NCBI RefSeq assembly: GCF_037126465.1
Contig: NC_088204.1
Location: 81,172,361-81,236,360, forward strand
Origin: Ornithodoros turicata
Lineage: Eukaryota; Arthropoda; Arachnida; Ixodida; Argasidae
DNA: 64,000 nucleotides
Reading direction: 5' to 3'
The notes beneath the pieces are model-generated. The model ran no database searches. It worked only from the letters and a program-made list of their open reading frames with translations, and was not told the DNA's origin. The position numbers and the translations under genes were made by a program. This document shows, in pieces, positions 51,201-63,200 of this stretch. Position 1 is the first letter of the stretch, and each line of letters begins with the position of its first letter.

Positions 51201-54200
51201 AAGGCTGCTGTGTGTACGATGAACGTACACCTGGGATATATGGCACGAAGTTCATTTCTTGCTGCCATGTATACACGGGTCTGATAGCCTACCACATTGA
51301 AGAACGCAAGCTCATCAAATGTTTCATGGCGTCGTCTAGTATACCGTATACTACATTACATCATTATCAGGAACTGAATCGTTCACCTGTCACCAGCTGC
51401 GATATCCGAGTGTCTTCCCGAATTTTCCGATAGATGTCGGAAAAGTTTCCCCCGAAGTCGGCCCTGGACGCATATAACGGCCCGCTGTTCAACTCCTTCC
51501 TGGTGTCCTCTCTCTGTCTCCGTCTGTGCGACGCTCATGGCCACAGTTACATCGCGGTGTTCGCAGGGAATGTAAAAGAAAGAACGGTCGTTTGCGCAGA
51601 TCGCTCGCTCACCCAACCTAACCTAACCCAACCCAACCTAACCTAACCTAACCCAATTCAACATAGCCTGCAAGACCCAGAGAGATATGCCTTGAGTAGG
51701 CGTTGAACACATGCTGGGCTAGCCATAGCTAACAACGCTTCCCGAGCCTCCCTTTCGAAAGATGAACTGGATCGACGGTGCGAATCGGCGCAACTTGTCT
51801 GTCATCAATGGTTATCAATAGTCATCAATCAATTTCCTGGCGTTTCGTTCTCTTGGCTCAAAGTGTTGCTGTGATAGAAAACAACTTTCTGTGCGCTTCT
51901 ACCCGTCGATGTGGTGAGGTGGAGTGTGATTTCAGAAGAAGGAAGGTCCAAGAAAAGCCACGACGGTTGGGACTCTGGTCACCTCCCAGAGGAGGCGTTG
52001 TGAGCGACCCTTTCGGCTATGTGGGCTGGTCAGCCATGCAGCAGGCTGTTGCAGACATATTGGACGTATTCAAACGACTCAGGGAAAAGAGGTGCTGACG
52101 CCAGGAACGGAACCTGGGTCATCCGATCTCCGTCTCTTAGGCATACTTTCTCGACAGGAACCGGGCTCCTCCATGGTGTACTGATCCTTCCAATTTAGTA
52201 AGGACCTCCGTTATATATCGGCTGTCCTTCTTTGGCCCTACCAGTTTATAGTATGATGCAAATGACGGATTCCACCTAGCAACACCGGAAATACATTGAA
52301 ATATATAGCTAAAAATGCTCAGGCTGGTCTCGAACCTAGATCTACAGCTTTTGGGTATCCTGAACTGTGTCCGTCGATCTCCGTCTCCAAAAAGCTTCAC
52401 ATTGCATACTATAGCTACGTCCATTCACTTCTTTCCATTGACGTATACGTACACATATGTTGTCCTCTATTATGATTCGAGGACGTAGACCTCCTTCGAA
52501 GGATACTTCCTAAGCGTCTGGGAGGGTCAAACGAGCAGGAATAAAACAGCGGCCAGATTACGGAGATGGGGTTTCGCCGTCATTCTACGATCCGTTCCAG
52601 CCGTTCACGCAGACACGAAGCGTGCGTGCACGTCTAGCGGGAAGTGGAACAACGGGTAAGAGAGAGAAACGGCTCATTCATGTTTCAGACGTGAACTATG
52701 AGTCTTCGACACTGTCCGCGTATCATTTGCAATGACTGCAGTCAAGCTTCCTTTTCGCATTGTTCGCTTTCTATACTATTTGGAAAGGAATACGCGGCAG
52801 TGTTGCAGCGTGACTGTTCGTCCGTGAGAGAATAGCAGACGACGGCGTTTCGCGTTTCTTGGTCTGCGCTGCATTGTTATTGGATTGTGGTGGCTGTATG
52901 AAACGTAGATACAGATAGCAATTGGCACACCACTTTGCAGGGCCGTTGGAGGGTGGGGCGGTCGAGACTGGGAGGTACCCGGGTTCGAATCCCGGTGCCG
53001 GCTGTGCTGTCTGGGGTTTTTCCTGGGTTTTCCTCAGAGGCTTTCAGACAAATGTCGGCACAGTTCCCTTAGAAGTCGGCCCAGGACGCACATTCCCCCA
53101 GGGCGTGAGTCGTGACGTTGCCCACATACGTGAGGCCGACAACGGCAAGCCCTATCACCACCACCACCACCACCACCACCACCACCACCACCACCACCAC
53201 TGGGGCGGCCGCCCATCCTGGGCTCGGACCTATACGAGGACCTCTTTTCTATACGGACCTCTTTCACGTGTGAATACCGGACAGAGCATCTCCGTACTCC
53301 GTTTTGTAAAGCAGGTTTCCACAAGGCTTCTGGATGTTCACTTGTGTGAATTTTATATACTGCGGGTCTTTCTAAGTGAGGAAGATCTCTTACTCAACAT
53401 AAACCGTCACTTTCTGCTCTGGCGAAAACCACATTCCTGACCTAAAGACCCAAAGTAGAAGCGGCTACACTCTTAAAAGTGAACTTCACCGCATAGCACG
53501 CTCTGGCCAACCATCATCTTGAATGATATTGTTACCTGCCCTGATTTGTTGAAAACGGGGGGCGTACGCCTTTTTTGTGACAATTATGAACAGCATAAGT
53601 GTCACAAAAAGGCGTACGCCTCCCGTTTTCAACAAATCAGGGCAGATAACGATATCATTCGAGATGATGGTTGGCTAGAAGCGTGCTATGCGGTGAAGTT
53701 CATTTTTAAGAGTGTATGTGGACGAGCCATATCTGCATATATACCTGTCGCTCTATTATGCTTTTCTTCGCGTGCACACCCATCCTTGGATGTTGATGCT
53801 CGCTCCCTCTGTGGAACTTCCGACGCCCCTGGCGGGCACTTACAGCATCAGCTTTGCCAATGAGGGGAATGGTATCATATAGCGACGGACGGTTAAGTAT
53901 GAACCGAAGTATATATGTCCCCTTTGAAAGTAACTTAGACGTGAAGATCCTTGCTCGACAGGACAACGAGGAGCGGCTTCGTTTTATCTCCTCGCTTATG
54001 CAGGTGATGTACACTCTTAAAAATGAGCTTCACCGCGTAGCACGCTCCTAGCCAACCATAATCTCGCATGATATCGTTATCTGCCCTGATTTGTTGAAAA
54101 CGGGAGGCGTACGCCTTTTTTGTGACACTTATGCTGTTCATAATTGTCACAAAAAAAGGCGTACGCCTACCGTTTTCAACAAATCAGGGCAGATAACGAT

Positions 54201-57200
54201 ATTATTCGAGATTATGGTTGGCTAGGAGCGTGCTACGCGGTGAAGCTCATTTTTAAGAGTGTAGGTTTTGCAGGAGCCCCACGCTTTCTGCACTAGCAAG
54301 CTCAGAAATTGGGTAACAGATGACACGAAGCATATAGGCACGGGTTCTGTTATGAATTCAACAGGATACCCTGGCTTTTCCTTTTGTAATGGTTGGTATA
54401 CCTTGAGTCGTTTCACGTTTTCAGCAACGACTATACAAGGGGCATTGACGATGGGTCGTTGAGGGGATTCATCTTCTTGACGTTGCAGGAGGAAAAGAAT
54501 TGACAGACGGAGTTCTGACATAGAAAACGCCAGGATTTAATGTCGATGTCCCCGTACGATTAATACGTATGACCTAATGGGAATAATGATATGATTTGAG
54601 GAAGAAACGTTGGATAAACGTGACGCACCCCTAGATGCTGTACTGGCACCGATCAAGGTCGACGGTATTGTGGCTCACGACATCAATTTTTTATTGATGC
54701 TTTGTAATTGACGATGCGATTGTTGATTGGTTTGTGATTGATGGAGCACCTTTTAGTGCGCGTGTGGAAGTTTTAAATGACTGCCGAATGTGTTCATAGA
54801 CAATCTGTCGTCTAGAAGTCGTCAGTGTCCTGTACTAATAAGATGCTCCGCTAAGATGGTTGTGCCGTCCTGCGGGTCGATGGAACCTTTGGTGGTCGCC
54901 TTCTCGCTCTCGCACACCAGGTCGTACCGGACCGTTCTTGCAGTTCCGATGGTGACCTGCGTCCTGGGCTGTACCTTCCGGGTTGTGCCGGTCTGTCGCT
55001 GCAGATCCGATGAGAACCCGTGTTTTTCTTACGTAAACCGTCCGACAGCTTTTGCTCAGCGATGAATGCTCTGGGTACCGACGCCTCAGTCCTGTCGAAT
55101 TGACGATGACAACGAAAGATGGGGACGTTATAGACCGCGATCGAATAAGCTCTGCCTCAAGCTTCACCGTGCCAGCCAGATCCAGTGCGGCAGAGCAGCA
55201 AACGTCCACTTTATTAAACGCGTCCATCTTCATCCCTCCTTGTCACACCTGCATGTCCGCTCGTCGGGCCTTCGGAAGGGAGGCGACCACAGTGAGACAC
55301 GGGCGCGTAGCTCGTAGCTCCTATGCAGGCACGAATCAACGCGTTCCTCGTCACCTGACCAGCACCCCAATCTTCAACTTGTGGTTATCTCGTAACGCGT
55401 GTTAAATGTGGTGGTGGTGGTACTAATACTGCTGAAAGAGCTCGCCGTTGGTCGGCTTCACAAAGGTGGGCAAGGCCACGACTAACGCTCTGGGGGAATG
55501 TGCGCCCTGGGCCGACTTCTAAGGGAACTGTTCCGACATATGTCCGACAGCGTCTGAGGAAAACGAAGGAAAAATCTCAGACAGCACAGTTGCACTCTTA
55601 AAGATGAACTTCACCGCATAGCACGCTCCTAGCCAACCATCATCTCGAATGATATCGTTATCTGCCCTGATTTGTTGAAAACGGGAGGCGTACGCCGTTT
55701 TTGTGACAATTATGAACAGCATAAGTGTCACAGAAAAGGCGTACGCCTCCCGTTTTCAACAAATCAAGGCAGATAACGATATCATTCGAGATGATGGTTG
55801 GCTAGGAGCGTGCTATGCGGTGAAGTTCATTTTTAAGAGTGTGGCACCGGAATTCGAACCCGGTTACCTCCCAGTCTCGACGCGTAATTCGGCACGTGTT
55901 CCGGCGCGAAAGCCCATCGCTACGTTTATTTCAAATGACAGCCTCTACTGAAACGGTTCTCACGTTCCTCCGCGTGACGTTTGGAGCGCCCCAACTTGGG
56001 CTACATATGTGAGATTTCAAGATTGGGACCCAGTGCGGTCATTTTGAATTCAGCCATCTGCAACGCTGTCCGGACAAAGCTGTCTCTTTACTGCCGCCTA
56101 CGTCGAATTGTCCCCTTCCATCTATAGGAAGGGGACGAGAACCCTATGTGTTCCTCATCCAATACCGCCCGGGATAGGTCTCAACCCTCCGGTAATTTTT
56201 TACGTCTTTATTGTTTTTTTTTTTTGTTCTTTACGTCTTGAGCTACGCTTGATTATGAGTGATGCTGCGTTTTAGATTCGCTTTATTCAGTCTCAGGACC
56301 TTTGCTTCTGCACGAATAACGGCAGTTCACCTGAGTGTCTCGCTGATGATGCTGACATTCTGGGCATCGATGCACGAGCCCTGGGACGAGATGGGACAGC
56401 GAGAGATCATGACCTTATACATAGATGGCGACAACGCACACATTCGGGGATCGAATACCCCCCGCCCCCCAGCACAGCTTGATGCATGATGATGATGAGC
56501 ACAGTTTCGCCGTTGATGTGCCAGCACAGTATACGGCGTCCACTCCAGCCAGATCCTCATATGCCACACCACACCACACCATCACTACACCACATGCACA
56601 ATACGCAACAGATTTCTGTTATTCGTAGCACGTGTCGTAGCAAGTTCTGTATCTACGACTTGTGCTCCCATCTGTTCCCTTTATTTTGCATTGTCTCGTG
56701 CTGCGTTATGAGGCAAAAACGTTGGTACCACGCCAGCGTGCTTCGAATTATTAACGACCAATAAACGTATCGGGCCCTTTGAGTGCTAAATGGATGCGGT
56801 ATCGGGATCTAGTTTCGGTTTGCCACTAAAGGCGGTCGCACCTATTTTTAGCGCGATAAAGACTCGCTGGTACGAATGCGTTAAAAACCAATGCGGGCTA
56901 ATGAACGAGCCGCGTGTGTGGATTAGAAATAGCGAATGATGGCTGACACCAACGCGCTAAAATAATCCATCATGCGCCCGTTTCTTTTATTTGTGAGTTC
57001 TCCGCGCGTGTTTTCCTCGTCTATGCCGACGCACCAGGAAAGTCTATGGCATTGTCTATCCACCCTTTGATGATTAGTGATCGTGAGAATCGTCACTTTC
57101 CGAAAGCTTTGCTATACCATTTATTCTGCGCTACCGACTATTCTGAAGAGCCTATTCATCAAGAACCGCACCCCTCGTCTAAAATGAGAAAATTAGACCA

Positions 57201-60200
57201 GTGGGAGTGGTTAAAGGAGGCATCGCTTGCCTCGTGAGCGATGTTTCTGAGCGGCTCCTTTCGAGGGGAACACGGTTCTGCGAAACGCTTTGGTAGCGGA
57301 CGATGCGACGTATATCTGCGTATATGGAAACCCGTTAGAAATTGGAACTTGGGAAAAGGAAAGCAAATGACATCTCACTGCGACACGACCAGGAACGGCA
57401 CCTTCGCGAGGGCAGCCAATTGCATCGCAGACGACAATGGAAGCATGCCATTTTTTTTTTCGCAGACTCTACGAAAAGGGACCCATAACCAGTCGAGAGA
57501 GCGAAAAGAGAGATATTTGTGTCTCGGTTGTGTCTTGCGTGTCTTGAATAAATATCGAAACTGTGTTTAGATTGAGCACAGATAAACAATGCACTGCGCG
57601 TCGGAGCGAAGGATACACATACAAGGTAGCGATATCGATAAGATATCGCAGATTTGCGGTGCAATTCCACGGTACATGATACCACATATATATATATATA
57701 TATACATAGTCCTGTATTTCGTAAATGGCTGCTTTCTGCGCTGAATTGGTGGACCGTGCGCCGCGCTGCCAGCTCGACGCGCTGGTGTTCCGTACCGTTA
57801 CCGTACCGTTACCGTACCTTGCGCCTTTCATGTCTGGGCACACGGAAAGCTTAAATTCAGTTTTGTATGCTTCGTGTGTCTGTACACCTCGAGGATCAGA
57901 AAGGGCCCTTTCATATTTACGAGCTTGGTCCCCATGGCTTGTCTTACTCCAACTGGTGAATCGAATAGAACAAACTCCTCCGATAAACAGTGAAAACGAG
58001 TTGTATTTGTCCTACATAATAATGCGTGAACACTGCAAACAAGTTCCATGAGTGTCCCTTGCACGTGGGTGTGTGTGTGTGTTGGGGGGGGGCAGCAGAG
58101 GGGACCACACCTCGTGAGTCGTTCTTGCTAGATTCACACACACACACACACAAAAAGACACTGTTCCATCGGGAGCACATTTATTTCCTGATTTGCTTAC
58201 TGTAAATTAACTAATTTTAGTTTCATTTTAGTTAAGTTAATTAATTAATAAACTCCTTACGTATAAATCTACCCCCAGTTATTATTCCTGATTTGCTCGT
58301 CACCATGTACATGGTTTGACAGTGCTCGCGCACAGTCTTTCAGTTGTTCGACGACGACGGCGTCGGTTGAAAAGAAGAGGAGGGGCAAGTGACGTACGAG
58401 TGGGGGGATGACTTCTTTGACTTTGACTTCTTGCAAGTGTCATGCTTCCTCTGAAGGCACCAGCTCGCGTGGCTCAATGGGTAACGCGGTGGCCATGTCA
58501 CGTCCAGACTATAGGAGGTACCCCGGTTGGAATCCAGGTGCAGGCTGTGCTGTTTGGGGGTTTTCCTGAGTTTTCCTCAAACACTTCCAGACATATGTCG
58601 GCACAGTTCCCTTCGAAGTCGGCCCATGATGCACATTCCTTCAGAGCGCTAGTTGTGGCGTTGCCCACCTCTGTGAGGCCGACAAGGGCGAGCTCTTTCA
58701 GAAGCGCCACTACCACTTCCTCTGAAGGACTTTCCGACCGTCGCCTGCGCCTCCTCCCCCTCCTTCGACACGTGACCACATAAATTCGGGATGTCGTCTG
58801 CTTCTGTAGGCTTACTGTGGATACCAGTGGCTTGGTGGACCCTTGTCTATCTAGGTGGCGTTGATTCCAACACGCTACCTGCACATCTATCCAGAAATTC
58901 CGAAAGTACCCTTTAGATGCCTAAGCCGGAAAGCTAGCGATGACGTCATGGAGCACCTCCTCGCATTCCTTGTCCCATGCCAAGAGAGCGCAATTGCTCT
59001 GGATAGTTCCGACTATTGTCCACACCCTGAATATGGAGACATGCCCCAGACGTCGTCTGTCATTCACGCTGCTCGCCCTAAACATTTCGTGTGGAGCGAC
59101 ACGCTGCACTTACTCCGTGCTGTACTTTCGAGTCTGGAGCACTGCGGAGAAAGCAGTGTATTATGGCAAAGTCGGACGGCGGCATTCTTTGTAGTTGAGG
59201 GGAGGTCACCGTAGTGGGGAAAGCCATTGTGATTTGAAACTTCCGCGCTGGATATCGAAACTTGAGTGAAAACAATAAAGGCGGCAGTGCTTTTGCTGGG
59301 AGGTAACAAAAGACGACTAATTTCGAATCTGGGGTGCCAAGGCATAGAGGGGGGAACGGATAAGGATCAGGTCCAGTTTACGTGGCCTTATTAAAAACGC
59401 TTAACCAAAAATCGATCCGTCGTTGCCAGAACGATAATGGATTTTTTTTTTGTGTGTGTGTGTCTTTGTCTTTTAAAAAAGAATATATCGGGTTTCTTCT
59501 CACGAAGCTGAATAACTCGTGAACGCGTGATGCTATCGAAAATCTTTCTTTGCAGTGATCGTCCCTCAGTGATTTTGGCCAAGGACTGAGCAGCGAGAGG
59601 CTCATTTGCATACGCTCATTAATTAAATAAAACTCATACGTTTCAAATTTTCCTTAGGACGCTTTCGGAACCTCTGTTTTTCCCGATCGGAACCTTCAGC
59701 GGAAAATATACCAGAAAAAAAAAAAAGGAAAAAAAGAAAGAAAAAAGAACGCGTCGACACTGTGATTTTTCGAGTAATTAATTGGTTTTGGTTTACATAT
59801 TTCTTGCGCGGAGCAGCGTACCGATGCGCTCTTTCGCTCAGCTGCCATTGCTGCCAATCACTTGTTCATCCTCCCGGTTCACACACCGGGGGTGAGGGAA
59901 GATAAGGAACGCTCCGATATTCCCTCTGCTTCTACGCTCTAAAAACAGAACTTCACCGCATAGCACGCTTTGTGCCAACCATTGCCGCGAGTGATAGGAT
60001 TATCGCTTTTGATTCGAGGAGAGAGGGAGGCGTACGCCTTTTTGCGGCAATTACCATATATCCAAATTGCCACAAAAAGGCGTACGCCCACTTCTCTCTC
60101 TCCTCGAATCAGAAGCGATAACCCTATCATTCGTGGCGACGATTGGGGCACGGCGTGCTATGCGGTGAAATTCTGTTTTTAGAGTGTAGTATCCGATTGG

Positions 60201-63200
60201 TATGCAGCGCTCGCTGTGCCTGTCGTTCGGTATGTGAGGTAGCGTGCCTGCACTCTTAAAAATGAACTTCACCGCATAGCACGCTCCTAGCCAACCATTA
60301 TCTCGAATGATATCGTTATCTGCCCTGATTTGTTGAAAGCGCGGGGCGTACGCCTTTTCTGTGACAATTATGAACAGCATAAGTGTCACAGAAATGGCGT
60401 ACGCCCCCCGTTTTCAACAAATCAGGGCAGATAACGATATCATTCGAGATAATGGTTGGCTAGGAGAGTGCTATGAGGTGAAGTTCATTTTTAAGAGTGT
60501 GTATCGTGGTGATGACGAATGCACCGCGAGCGCTGTGTGTACTAGTCGGGTTGAGAGGGAGAAGGCATACCGAAGAAGTGTCTCTTCCGTCACCCCCTCC
60601 CACACACCCCGTGTGAACGAGGCCGATGAACACGTAAATGGCAGCCGGGCTGCTGAGCTGAGCTTAGCTGAGCGGGAGCGCGTTGGTACGCAAGAAATAT
60701 GTCAACCGAGACCAATTATTCACGGAGAAAAATTTCGACGCGGGCTTTTTTTCAGCAAATATTTTTCGCTGAAGTTCCCCATCGGTACAACGGAGGTTCC
60801 GAAAGCGTCCGAAGTTATATTTAAAAGTTCACTGAAATGAAAGCTTTTTGATAGCGCCACCTGTCTACTCTTTCTCTTCACAACTGTTACGGACGGACCT
60901 ACACGACTGTCGACGTTGACTGGCCCTACACTCTTAAAAATGAACTTCACCGCATAGCACGCTCCTAGCCAACCATCATCTCGAATGATATCGTTATCTG
61001 CCCTGATTTGTTGAAAACGGGAGGCGTACGCCTTTTCTGTGACAATTATGAACAGCATAAGTGTCACAGAAAAGGCGTACGCCTCCCGTTTTCAACAAAT
61101 CAGGGCAGATAACGATATCATTTGAAATTATGGTTGGCTACGAACGTGCTATGCGGTGAAGTTCATTTTTAAGAGTGTATAGAAAGCTTACTATAGTAAT
61201 TGGTAGGTGAGCGGATACGGATTTTCGTAGAGGATTTTCTTACGACAGTCTACGGCGTTCGTCTTCATAAATCATCTCCTTGCAAAGAATAAAATGCTTC
61301 ACGTCGGTGTTGTCTGTCGGAAAGCTGTCACGCTGTGGATCTTGGCATTCTTCGGAGAAAACAGCTGTGTGTTTCCCCACGCGAGGCAGATGTTTAGACT
61401 CCTGGGCGCTTTGTACACGTAACGGAACATGCAGGAGAAGCGATGCGATGAACGGGGTTTTGGAAATCGCGGCGAAAGATTTGCTTCAGAAGTGCTTGGA
61501 GGCGACTTTGTCGAAAGATCCCCTACTGTGTAGCTGCTCTTCGTTCGTTTGTATCTGCGTGTGGGTGAGCCCTTTTCAATTGAATTGGATTGAGTACGCT
61601 CTAAAAACAGAACTTCACCGCATAGCACGCACTGCGCCAGCCATGGCCACGAACGATAGGGTTATCGCTTCTGATTCGAAGAGAGAGGAAGGTGTACGCC
61701 TTACTGTGGCAATTATCGTATATATAAATTGCCACAAAAAGGCGTACGCCCCCCTCTCTCCTCGAATCAGGAGCGATAACCCTACACTCTTAAAAATGAA
61801 CTTCACCGCATAGCACGCTCCTAGCCAACCATTATCTCGAATGATATCGTTATCTGCCCTGATTTGTTGAAAACAGGGGGCGTACGCCTTTTCTGTGACA
61901 ATTATGAACAGCATAAGTGTCACAGAAATGGCGTACTCCCCCCGTTTTCAACAAATCAGGGCAGATAACGATATCATTCGAGATAATGGTTGGCTAGGAG
62001 CGTGCTTTGCGGTGAAGTTCATGTTTAAGAGTGTATCATTCGTGGCCATGGTTGGCGCAGTGCGTGCTATGTGGTGAAGTTCTGTTTTTAGAGTGTAGGA
62101 TTTCTGTCTTGGGCCGTGCCTTTACCTTCCGTTCCAGAGCGTACGCAATCATGTATACCGTCCCCCATGGGCCAGATCAAGATATTGGACTTTCCCAGAA
62201 ATCAGCCTCTTGGGGGAGGGGGGGCTTTCAAGCCGAGGTCGGTATGTGCTTATCAGCATATGTATAGCCGAGCTGTATTGGGCAATCTCATAGGAGGGGG
62301 TGGGGGTAGGGAAATCCCTGCCACCCACTATTAATGTACATATAGTACATGAATTGTTCGTTGAGGCTTATACTCTAAAAAGGCAGAGCTCTACCGCCAA
62401 ACACGATCCGAGCCAACCATGATTCATTCCCACCCTGCTTTTTGAAAGGTGGGAGGCGTAGGCCTTTTTCGTGTGACATGTTGCATTTATGATTTTATGG
62501 GCTTGCCCTCTCATTCCTCTTATCAGTGTATTCTGTAAATATCGTGGTATTATAAATAATAAATCTGAAATGTTAGTAGCCATCATCCGTCGCCAAACTA
62601 TCGTTTCCTCCTTGATTTGTTGAGAACGGGAGGTGTACCCCTTTTTGTGACACTTAACATAGCTGCGTAAATGCAGTTATATTAATTTTCACAAAAAGAC
62701 GTATACGCTCCCCGCTTTCCACAACTTTGGAGTGATAACGACCTCCAGCGTGTTATCTGGTGAAGAGCGTGTTTTTTCGCTCGACGAACCTTCGGAGTGT
62801 GCGAGAAATAGATACGTTTAGTGTGGTTAACTATAGTCTTTTTTTTTTATCTTATCTTTTCCCCCACTAGTATCTGAGCCGCCAGACGGTGAGCCTGAGG
62901 GAGGTGAACGAATCTCGGCTGAAAATCTACGAACAGTTGGAGCAGAATGTGGCCGAACTGGAGAAGTCCAACCAGAGGCTACAACAGGAATCTCGAGCTG
63001 ATAAGAAACGAATCAAAAGGTGATACATTTTCAATTTGATCACTTTCCAATGTAATCACTTTCACTTTCCATCTAGTTTCGTCACTTATCACCGTGGCTT
63101 GGCGCAATATATCCTCAGTCTCTCGAAACTCATAAAAACTCCAGTCATCATCATCATCATCATGGTAGAACTGACACCTTGGACGTGCTCTTTTGCAGTC

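Noticed and set aside
52922..53440. 172-codon frame with a poly-His run
   Set aside because: It is a SINE plus a (CAC)n microsatellite read in frame.
31343..62077. Recurring peptide frames with FQQIRADNDIIRD and GWLGACYAVKF
   Set aside because: They come from the arms of the palindromic MITEs, appear on both strands, and are too short to be a transposase.
21084..62800. CRISPR-like arrays
   Set aside because: The spaced palindromic copies are TA/TG-flanked MITEs in an animal genome, at irregular kilobase spacing.
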